From contig JAJDAG010000112.1 in assembly GCA_029262005.1 (NCBI GenBank), positions 1-35,919 on the forward strand: 35,919 nt of DNA. The letters run 5' to 3'. The notes below the pieces were generated by a model. That model worked only from the letters and a program-made list of their open reading frames with translations. It was not told where the DNA came from and ran no database searches. The position numbers and the translations under genes are program-made. Positions within the stretch are counted from its first letter, which is position 1. Every line of letters begins with the position of its first letter. The DNA comes from Candidatus Zhuqueibacterota bacterium (lineage in GTDB: Bacteria > Zhuqueibacterota > Zhuqueibacteria > Oceanimicrobiales > Oceanimicrobiaceae). Shown here piece after piece: positions 9,178 through 17,054 of this stretch.

Positions 9178-9191
9178 CCACTGCTATTGCT

Positions 9192-12100
9192 ATGAACAAA
9201 AAACTTTCTTTTTTCAGTTGTCTTCTTGCAGCACTTCTCATTGCCAGCTCGGTCGGCCATCTTTACTCACAAGAGGATAGCCTTATTACCCAGCTTGATG
9301 TCGTTGGCAACATTGAAGCGCATATAATGCCTGGTCAGCGAGTTCGTATTGTCACAACTGCTGAAGCTGGGGGTACGGGAAAATTGGAACTCAGAATCAG
9401 AGGATTCGAACCGCCATTCTTATCAGGATGGGACTCGAAATCGGTTGATTGCTTGACCCAATGCCAGTTGGTTGACACGCTTTTCATTGAACCGACCCGC
9501 ACCCACTACGGAGAATATTCATTCACCGTGTTTGCAGAGTTCTTTGTTGACAATGAGTTGGTAGAGCAAAAAAATCGCCGGATACGAGTGAAGGTTAGCC
9601 CCATTATGATTGCAGAATCCCCATTTACAAAGGGTGCATCAAATCAACTCTGCTGGCAGCCACACGAAGACACCTTCAATTATGAACTCATTCGGGTGTT
9701 CACGTCTCACACAAACAAACAAGCCCAAAGAGACAAAGGCGAAAGCAATTTTGCCCTGGCAATCCCTGGCTCGTGCGATGTAGTGGAAAACCTTCCCGAA
9801 GGTCCGAGGTTTGGATATTATGTTCTGGCCAAGCCTCCAGACACAAACATCTCCTTCCGCTCCGACGTTGTCTACTCAATCCAGGATCAAACAACGCCTC
9901 CGGCAATTGAAATAGAAAATTTCTCTGTAAGAGCAAACGCCACCGTAGCGTTGAGCTGGCAATCAGATCCTGACGCCATAAGTTACACTGACAGCTACAT
10001 TATCCACAGAAAGCAAGTAAACTCCGGAGCTACCTTCACGCCGGTTGATACAATTTCTGTTTTTCCCGTCAAAGTGGCTGAACCCTTGAACTACTACCCG
10101 GCTGCCGCAACGCTTGACCAATCCGTATATGTTGATACAGCAGATTCGATTTTTGTCGCTGAGGTGGGCCAAAGTTTCACAATCCAACATTTACCCAATG
10201 AACTCCTGGGGAGCGCTCTGATAAAAACTGCCATTCGCGACCGCTGGAACGAATCTGAACGAGCCATTGTTCTCGAACTCAATACTGCGTCAGAAATATT
10301 TATTGCATACGATGTAGACAACAGAAACGAGTTCCAACCGGATTGGCTTGATGAACAATTTTCACCCATCGCCAAATCCCTTGATATTACCGATGGAAAG
10401 CTGAGAATTTATCGCAGCAATCAACCCTACCCTGTCGGCCAGGTTGTGCTTGGGGGTAATTTTGCCAACGGTGCACAACTTAGAAACAAGGTACCCATGA
10501 TGTACCTTGTTTTCATCAAACCTGTTGAAAAAATTTTACCCTTTGCAACGGGCGCCTGGGTAAATTATGTCGACTCGCTTGGGACAGAAAACGATTTGAA
10601 TACTTATAAGTACAAAATATCCGCTGTGGATGCTGTAGGAAATAAATCTACGGGTCCGGAATCACCTCCAATAATACTTGACTTGAACGGCCAGTGCAAA
10701 CCAATAGTAACAAAATGGTTTGTGTATGAAAACGCCAATCAGGTCAGGTTCGGGAGCGGTCGCTCAAACACGATCTGCATTCTTGATCCAAAGGAAGATC
10801 CAAATTGCCAGGGGTTCCGTGACTCTGATTCACTACAGTTTCAGGCCGCCCGCGAATCGCTACAACTGTTTGACTCAAATTCTGAACCTGACCAAAACGT
10901 GAGATTTTTTGATAGTGGTTGGCAGTCAACAACCGAACTTGACCCAGCCTTCTGCTATCGTTTCTCTTTTATAAATGAACAGAATGACCCCAATTTTGTA
11001 AACGGCAAAACCTACTATTATCGGGTGCGCACAAAGGACGGGTTTGGAAATATAGGTGAGTGGTCCGACACCCTCTCCGCCATTCAGGATGCATTTCCGC
11101 CTGATGACGTAAGCAGCTTATCGGTTGAATCTGACAGGTTTAGCAACGGTGAAAGTGGCTGCAATCGATTGACATGGACTGGCGCGCACGATCTGGTAAG
11201 CGGCGTCAAGTCATTCATCATATATCGAACTGACGTAAGCAGTCCGCAAGATTTTGCAGCCATTGACACTATTGCCGGCACAGAAAACGTTTACTGTGAC
11301 TCGTTAGGCCATTTTTCTATCAATAAGGTAGTGACCTATAAAATCGGCTCTATTGACAACGTTGGCAATATCAGAACCGCCAATGAATCCAACAAAAAAG
11401 CGACGATTCGTGCTCTGCTTGGCCCGACCCTCGCAGTTGACTCATCCCAAGTTTTTGGATGCCCGACAGGCCTGACAAGGGTTGTCGGTGACAGCATAGC
11501 GATTTCGTGGAAAGGGTTTGATAATACGGACGTAAGCGGCTATGATGTTGAAATTCAGCAGCCAGATGGCTTTACAAATAGAAAAATATTCGGCGATCCG
11601 GCCCTGGCACATATTTCCTGCCCGCTAATCCCCGGAGATGGCATTTACGCTATCCGCATGCGCGCATTTTACGCCAATCGGGATACCACCCTCTTTTCAA
11701 ACACGATTTCCGTTCGAAGAAAACAGAAGCTCGGCAGTGTGAAAAAGCTGTCGGCCACTCAAGACCCATTGCCGACCGGGAACATCCGGCTCAGTTGGAC
11801 ACACGCCGATCTTGGCGAAATTGAGGAATTTCAGATATTTTCATGGCAGGAGGGTGAAGAAAAACCAACAGAGCCGACAGCCACATTGCCAGGCGAGCAA
11901 GCAGAGTGGGTTCATGATTTCTACCGGGATAAACTAACAGCATATCGTTGCAATTATTACGCGGTCAGGGCAATCGATTGCTTCGGCTTGATCTCCGCCA
12001 TGGATACAGTCGTTTCTGCGTATTCAAACAAGCCACCTGCATTTCTCGACACTGCCACAGAAATAAGCATGGACCGTATTAAAGTCTGCTGGTCACGCCC

Positions 12101-13919
12101 GTTGCCACAGGTCAAGCCAAACCTTGCTTTTGAATCGTCAATAGTAGTCTACCAGGACTCTCTCGCATCGCAGCCATTTGAATCAGTCAGTTTTCTGAAT
12201 GACACATGCTTTGTGCTGCACAACCCAATTCCAGACCACAACTACATTTTCAAAGTTAAAGAGAAAATATTAGATGACCTTGAACAGGCTTGCAGTGATA
12301 AATTTGAAAGCAATTTTTCCTCGACCATAACGCTGCCATTCGAGAACCCCCCTGCGTCGGTGGACTTTGATGTGCAACCTTTGCCCGTTCATCCGGACTC
12401 CCTAAATGGAGCTGTTTTCCTCTCCTGGCAGATGTTCATGGATCCTGCAGTCACTCATTTTGTTTTACAATACAATTCACCAGGGCCGGGTGAAACAATT
12501 CTGGACTCCGTTCTGGTTAAAGCAGATACTTTACTTGTAACGGGACTGGATATCCACCGAAGTTATGCATTCAAATTGATTTCAGTTGACTCGCTTGGTC
12601 AACGCTCGGTTCCTGGTCCAGCCATTAAAGCGGAGTTTTTGCCAAGGTGGCTTTTTACCCCACAAATCACTGCGCTATCCCCGGGATGTTTTCGCGACAG
12701 TGTTACAATTTCATGGGCCTGGCTTAATGAATCGCTTGAAGTTACACCTGAAAATTTTGGTGCTGACAGCATTTTTATAGAACTTAGTATCGACTCAACT
12801 TTTAGTCTTAAAAAGAGTACAAAATCCCTCACGGCCACGCAGTCTCACACATTTTTCAGAGATAAGGATTTCGCCTTTGTAAACAATCAAAATGACCAGA
12901 TTTATGTCAGAATCAAGGCAAAAGATCGTTGGGGGCACTTCTCTCCGTGGTCATCAACTTACACAGAACTAGGCATTTTCTCTGGATTTTACGATGAAAT
13001 TGCCCCGGCGATTGTTGCAGCCGCCATCGACTCTGTGAAAGCCCCTCTTTTTGGTGGGCCCAACGAAGTTGACGTGCACATGCACTGGCAGGAAGTTGCA
13101 GACCAATGCAGTGGAACCGCCTTCTACGAAATTACTCGAAATGACTCAATCGTCGCAACCCAAGCCGGGGGAAACGACCTGCACTCATTTGCAGACCGGG
13201 GCTTGCAGTCAGGCAGTTCACTGCTGGCACAAACTTGGCGAATCTTCGCTGTCGACAGTGTCGGTAATCGGCAACCGACTGCAAATGAAATCAGCGTGCC
13301 TTTGACAATCACGGCTCCTGACTCAGGTTGGTGCCAGGACGATACCACATTTTGCTGGAACTCGGCTTTTGCCAGCCTGCCCGGATTCGAACCCGCTTAT
13401 TCTGTGGAAGGCGCACGTTTCCCATCCCTGCTTGGAAATCCGCTTACAAACTTGACAGGCGTGAACCTTACAACGCAATGTTTCAACTTTAAATCACCCT
13501 GGGAAAGCATTTATTGGCGTGTTAAGGCACGAATCAGCACCTTTGAAAGCGCATGGTCAGACACATTTTTTTGTAACTTGAATGACAGCGGCACGGTTAC
13601 CTCTGTAGATGCCGTAAAACCACTTCCTCCCCAATATGCTTTGAATGAAAACTATCCCAACCCTTTTAATCCAACAACGACCATCAGGTATGATATACCT
13701 GAGCTTAAAAAAAAATCGACACAGGTTACCCTGGAAATATTCAATGTAAAGGGGCAACTGATTAGAATTCTGGTCAACAAGAAGCAGCGACCAGGCCACC
13801 ATTCGGTCGATTGGGATGGCCGAAACGATGCAGGAAATATAGTTGCCAGCGGCGTTTACGTGTATAGAATTCAAGCGCAGAATTTCGTTTCGTCTCACAA
13901 AATGACTTTCATAAAGTAA
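9192..13919 (+). CDS. Giant secreted FN3-rich protein with T9SS/FlgD-like C-terminal domain
   Basis: The product is about 1575 residues. From ATG 9192 it begins with a good signal peptide (MNKKLSFFSCLLAALLIA..., cut near SQ-ED). The body is a chain of roughly nine or ten beta-sandwich modules of fibronectin-III character, with recurring LSW, LTW or ISW strands and VDxxGN turns. Two modules follow the pattern xFTxGxxNxxCW ... IQDxxxPP (about 142-237 and 517-637). The last 95 residues (about 1480-1575) contain NYPNPFNPTTTIRYD, EIFNVKGQLIR, DGRNDAGNIVASGVYVYRI. This is the FlgD-Ig/Por-secretion-tail type used for export by type IX secretion. Many cysteines suggest disulfides outside the cell. 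A GTG at 9156 behind AGGGGGGG is an alternative start adding 12 residues. It heads an eight-gene run. Its ligand is unknown. Confidence 0.85.
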   Translation: MNKKLSFFSCLLAALLIASSVGHLYSQEDSLITQLDVVGNIEAHIMPGQRVRIVTTAEAGGTGKLELRIRGFEPPFLSGWDSKSVDCLTQCQLVDTLFIEPTRTHYGEYSFTVFAEFFVDNELVEQKNRRIRVKVSPIMIAESPFTKGASNQLCWQPHEDTFNYELIRVFTSHTNKQAQRDKGESNFALAIPGSCDVVENLPEGPRFGYYVLAKPPDTNISFRSDVVYSIQDQTTPPAIEIENFSVRANATVALSWQSDPDAISYTDSYIIHRKQVNSGATFTPVDTISVFPVKVAEPLNYYPAAATLDQSVYVDTADSIFVAEVGQSFTIQHLPNELLGSALIKTAIRDRWNESERAIVLELNTASEIFIAYDVDNRNEFQPDWLDEQFSPIAKSLDITDGKLRIYRSNQPYPVGQVVLGGNFANGAQLRNKVPMMYLVFIKPVEKILPFATGAWVNYVDSLGTENDLNTYKYKISAVDAVGNKSTGPESPPIILDLNGQCKPIVTKWFVYENANQVRFGSGRSNTICILDPKEDPNCQGFRDSDSLQFQAARESLQLFDSNSEPDQNVRFFDSGWQSTTELDPAFCYRFSFINEQNDPNFVNGKTYYYRVRTKDGFGNIGEWSDTLSAIQDAFPPDDVSSLSVESDRFSNGESGCNRLTWTGAHDLVSGVKSFIIYRTDVSSPQDFAAIDTIAGTENVYCDSLGHFSINKVVTYKIGSIDNVGNIRTANESNKKATIRALLGPTLAVDSSQVFGCPTGLTRVVGDSIAISWKGFDNTDVSGYDVEIQQPDGFTNRKIFGDPALAHISCPLIPGDGIYAIRMRAFYANRDTTLFSNTISVRRKQKLGSVKKLSATQDPLPTGNIRLSWTHADLGEIEEFQIFSWQEGEEKPTEPTATLPGEQAEWVHDFYRDKLTAYRCNYYAVRAIDCFGLISAMDTVVSAYSNKPPAFLDTATEISMDRIKVCWSRPLPQVKPNLAFESSIVVYQDSLASQPFESVSFLNDTCFVLHNPIPDHNYIFKVKEKILDDLEQACSDKFESNFSSTITLPFENPPASVDFDVQPLPVHPDSLNGAVFLSWQMFMDPAVTHFVLQYNSPGPGETILDSVLVKADTLLVTGLDIHRSYAFKLISVDSLGQRSVPGPAIKAEFLPRWLFTPQITALSPGCFRDSVTISWAWLNESLEVTPENFGADSIFIELSIDSTFSLKKSTKSLTATQSHTFFRDKDFAFVNNQNDQIYVRIKAKDRWGHFSPWSSTYTELGIFSGFYDEIAPAIVAAAIDSVKAPLFGGPNEVDVHMHWQEVADQCSGTAFYEITRNDSIVATQAGGNDLHSFADRGLQSGSSLLAQTWRIFAVDSVGNRQPTANEISVPLTITAPDSGWCQDDTTFCWNSAFASLPGFEPAYSVEGARFPSLLGNPLTNLTGVNLTTQCFNFKSPWESIYWRVKARISTFESAWSDTFFCNLNDSGTVTSVDAVKPLPPQYALNENYPNPFNPTTTIRYDIPELKKKSTQVTLEIFNVKGQLIRILVNKKQRPGHHSVDWDGRNDAGNIVASGVYVYRIQAQNFVSSHKMTFIK

Positions 13920-13933
13920 CCGGAGTTGAAGCG

Positions 13934-16933
13934 GTGTTTTACCACAAAAGCACAACATTTACATTAAAATCCGCTCTGTCCGGTTTGGCCTTTTTCTACC
14001 TTTTACAGGTTGTACCGCCTGGTTTGCAGGCTCAGTCCACCAGCTCCAAGGCAAAAGAGACAGCGAATCACCTGCGGACTCTGCTTCAGCAGCTAGATGC
14101 TTCCGGCTGTCTCGAAACAGTCCCCCCTCCTATTTTGCTTGAAGAACCGCGCTACACGCAAGGCAGAAGCAACAAAATTTGTTTCACTTTACCTGCACTA
14201 AATTCTCTGCCAGTCAGCCCGGACAGCGTCAAGAATCCTTTTATCCTAACATTGGTTGACGACCTCAGTGGAAATGCTCAGTTGAAATTTCCTTTGCCCG
14301 TAGTCCTCGAAGAGGATTCAACGTACATTGAAACGATTAACGCTCTCAACGGCAATACCCTATATCATTACAGCAGCGCTCTGTTTTTACCCAAATGCCT
14401 GACAGATTGCGCTGCAGTCATCGACAGTACCCAGCTTCAACTCCTTTGCAGCCCGTATTCTGATACGGTTTCGTCTGTTCAGGACGAAGATGCGCCCAAA
14501 GTGGAACAACCTACTATCCCGCAAGTCGACCCGGCAGGTACAAACAACTGGTGGAATCAATCCGAATTTGTAGTTCAGGCCGACCTGACGGATTCTGCCG
14601 GTGTTTGGCAAGCTTTTCTTTATCGTCGTGCATGTGGGGCCGCGGAATGGCAAAACGCTGTCCTCGATACAACTTATTCCGGTGAATTGACCTCAACCGG
14701 ATTTCTCTTTCAGCAACAACAGGTTAGTGCCTTTGAACAAAATCTGGCTGATGGCTGCTACCAGTTCCGTATTGAAGCCAAAGATGCAAGCCATACGCCG
14801 GAAAGCTGTTTCGGCAAATTTGAACTGGCGGGAAATGGTGGGACAGCCAAACCCGGCGCCGAGCCCATGTTGCGCATAAACATTGATACAACGCCTCCCA
14901 TCGGCGTGGACATCGGGTGTGAGCAAATTGGTAATGCCATTCACCTTACCTGGACGCCGAGTGTCGATCCTGGAAATGGCAGTGGGCTTGCAGGCTATTC
15001 CATCTCACGCGATGGCCGGCACGTAGCCACACTACCAGCAAACCAAACGAGTTTCAGCGAATCGTTTTCAGCCGAAACGCCTGACAATAATTTTGTTTAT
15101 CAGGTCCAACCCTTTGACACTCTGGGCAATGCCGGTACAACCCCGGGTAATTCCATTATTTGTCAATTTCGAGCGATATTTGCCGTTACAATGCAGTCGG
15201 AGCCTGAGTACACAGCCGGGCAAAAAAATCGAGTCAACTGGTCGAGAATACCTAAGACAGAAACCTACTCCCTGTTTGTAGCCAGGAATGACGATTTTCT
15301 TTCGGCGATATCTTACCCTGTGCAGGATACAACGTTTAACGTCACGAATTTGATTGATGGGAATGCCTATTCATACTGGGTTGTGGCCGAAGACAACCAT
15401 AACCGCCTCGTTTATTCGGACACAGTTAAATCGATTCAAGATGCGACTTTCCCCCGCATCACCAAATTCGATATTCCAGACCGGATCTTTATAAATGGAA
15501 AAAACTGGATAAAGCAACGCAACATTGCCATAACTTTTTCTGCGCGAGATGCTCTGCCCGGCAAGATTCGACAAATAGAAATTACTGAAAACGGAAGCGT
15601 TGCTTTTGTCCTTCCTGTTGATCCGGCAATCGCAACCCTGGACACTACGATTGCATACCCCGTTCAATCTCAGGACTGTAAAGCAATCGAGCTTGCAGTC
15701 AGAGTCTTCGATGCTGCCGGCAATGCCAGTGCCGGTGAGAAAACAGAGCTGCGTCTTGATGATGCGGAACCGGCAAGTGTCCCGCAATCACAATGTGCAC
15801 AATTGGACCAAGCCAACGGCATTGGCCTGGTTTGGCACGAATCCACGGATGCGGCAGACTGTAGCGGTCTTGCAGGTTATCGAATTTTACGCGACAATAG
15901 GCTCATCGCTTCAGTCGCGCCAAATGTACTCACCTACAACGACATTTTTCCCATCAACACACCGACCAGTGTGTTTACTTATCAAATTCAATCTTTCGAT
16001 TCCGTGGGCAATATCCAGACAAACGGTGGTCTTTCTGAGTGCGATTACATTGGCGGCTCACTCATTTCAATCAATCCGATGTCAAAATTCACTGCCGGGC
16101 TGGCCAATACAGTTTGCTGGAATGTCTCAGGACAACTGGTTTCTTTAACCGCGTACATTGATGCCAATTGCGATGACACAGCCGAAGATTCCGTTACATT
16201 CATAGGGCCGGCAACAGCAGAACTCTGCCACACTTTTGACAATCTTATCGATGGACAAAACTATTGCTATTGGGTTGAAGGTGAAGACGCCCAGCAACGA
16301 AATATAAAGTCCCCATTGGTGCAATCCACCCAAGACAATTCACCTCCTGTTATCGAAAACTTCTCTTTTCCAAAGGCCGAAATGCTTAACAATCAACTTT
16401 GGGCATACTCTGCCGAGCTTGAATTGCGCCTAATTGCAAGCGATTCCAACGCTGGTGAAATTTGGAATTACATTATTTCTGAAAATCAAACCTCCGGAGT
16501 AACCGGTGCATTTATTGATTCTCTTTCGCGAATTGACAGGCCGCTTTCATACATAATTCAAACAAGAGGAAACTTCTCACAAATAATTGATCTGACTATC
16601 CGCGTTATTGACGGCGCAGGCAATGAAAGCAGAACCAGCCAATTGCGTTTGTACCTGCAAGAGCAGATACCGCCTGTTTTTGCATTTCCCAATCCGTTCA
16701 ACCCAATGCATACACCAATAACCATTCGAGTCGATGATCAAAGCGAAAATGAAGTCAACGTTTATGATTTCTTCGGCAATCATGTTCGGCGCCTCAACAT
16801 CAAAGAAAACAACCACGACTTCATTTGGGACGGACGGAACGGTGATGGCAAGTATGTGGCAAACGGAGGCTATATTTGCGTTGGCACCAAAACGCACGCA
16901 CGCTTCAAGATTGGCGTGACAAAAAGGCGCTAA
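13934..16933 (+). CDS. Second large secreted repeat protein with FlgD-like C-terminal domain
   Basis: This 999-residue protein starts at GTG 13934, with GGAG 8 nt upstream and 14 nt after the preceding stop. A signal peptide ends near QAQS (about residue 35). The body is three copies of a large composite unit beginning near residues 71, 422 and 716. Each opens with a module bearing (F/Y)TxGxxNxxxx and closing (S/T)xQDxxxP. Each continues with an Ig-like module; in units one and two a third FN3 module with SGLAGYxIxRD follows. In unit three this is replaced by the terminal FlgD-like domain (about 913-999: FPNPFNPMHTPITIRV, VYDFFGNHVRRL, WDGRNGDGKYVANGGYI). It is paralogous to the preceding protein and is probably exported to the same surface. 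Binding partner unknown. Confidence 0.83.
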   Translation: MFYHKSTTFTLKSALSGLAFFYLLQVVPPGLQAQSTSSKAKETANHLRTLLQQLDASGCLETVPPPILLEEPRYTQGRSNKICFTLPALNSLPVSPDSVKNPFILTLVDDLSGNAQLKFPLPVVLEEDSTYIETINALNGNTLYHYSSALFLPKCLTDCAAVIDSTQLQLLCSPYSDTVSSVQDEDAPKVEQPTIPQVDPAGTNNWWNQSEFVVQADLTDSAGVWQAFLYRRACGAAEWQNAVLDTTYSGELTSTGFLFQQQQVSAFEQNLADGCYQFRIEAKDASHTPESCFGKFELAGNGGTAKPGAEPMLRINIDTTPPIGVDIGCEQIGNAIHLTWTPSVDPGNGSGLAGYSISRDGRHVATLPANQTSFSESFSAETPDNNFVYQVQPFDTLGNAGTTPGNSIICQFRAIFAVTMQSEPEYTAGQKNRVNWSRIPKTETYSLFVARNDDFLSAISYPVQDTTFNVTNLIDGNAYSYWVVAEDNHNRLVYSDTVKSIQDATFPRITKFDIPDRIFINGKNWIKQRNIAITFSARDALPGKIRQIEITENGSVAFVLPVDPAIATLDTTIAYPVQSQDCKAIELAVRVFDAAGNASAGEKTELRLDDAEPASVPQSQCAQLDQANGIGLVWHESTDAADCSGLAGYRILRDNRLIASVAPNVLTYNDIFPINTPTSVFTYQIQSFDSVGNIQTNGGLSECDYIGGSLISINPMSKFTAGLANTVCWNVSGQLVSLTAYIDANCDDTAEDSVTFIGPATAELCHTFDNLIDGQNYCYWVEGEDAQQRNIKSPLVQSTQDNSPPVIENFSFPKAEMLNNQLWAYSAELELRLIASDSNAGEIWNYIISENQTSGVTGAFIDSLSRIDRPLSYIIQTRGNFSQIIDLTIRVIDGAGNESRTSQLRLYLQEQIPPVFAFPNPFNPMHTPITIRVDDQSENEVNVYDFFGNHVRRLNIKENNHDFIWDGRNGDGKYVANGGYICVGTKTHARFKIGVTKRR

Positions 16934-16965
16934 TCTTGGCGCGACAAATTCGGATAACATTATTC

Positions 16966-16980
16966 GCCGGTTATTCCGGC
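16966..16980 (+). other. Intergenic hairpin within the operon
   Basis: GCCGG (16966-16970) and CCGGC (16976-16980) form a short stem with loop TTATT. It is followed by seven A residues rather than T, so it is not a plus-strand terminator. It could protect or process the transcript between the surface-protein genes and the downstream genes; this is speculative. Confidence 0.3.
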
Positions 16981-17054
16981 AAAAAAATCAGATTAATTCA
17001 AGCTGAATGACAACTGCAGAAACGGTCTTTAAATGCAAGAAACAGTTCAAGGTT

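Larger units (their letters stand above)
8361..9191. other. Long intergenic region with promoter and structured leader
   Basis: About 830 bases separate the channel gene from the giant secreted protein. A 6-bp hairpin of TGCGCA arms lies at 8440-8456. A weak promoter-like pair (ATGACA 8745, TAGAAT 8767) and a much better one at 8856-8884 are present. Downstream of the latter, about 300 nt would be leader RNA containing at least two hairpins (8978-9003 and 9160-9177). No credible coding frame was found. Confidence 0.55.

Noticed and set aside
16966-16987. Terminator between the second surface protein and the PorV-like gene
   Set aside because: The hairpin is followed by A residues on the plus strand, not T, so it should not end the operon transcript.
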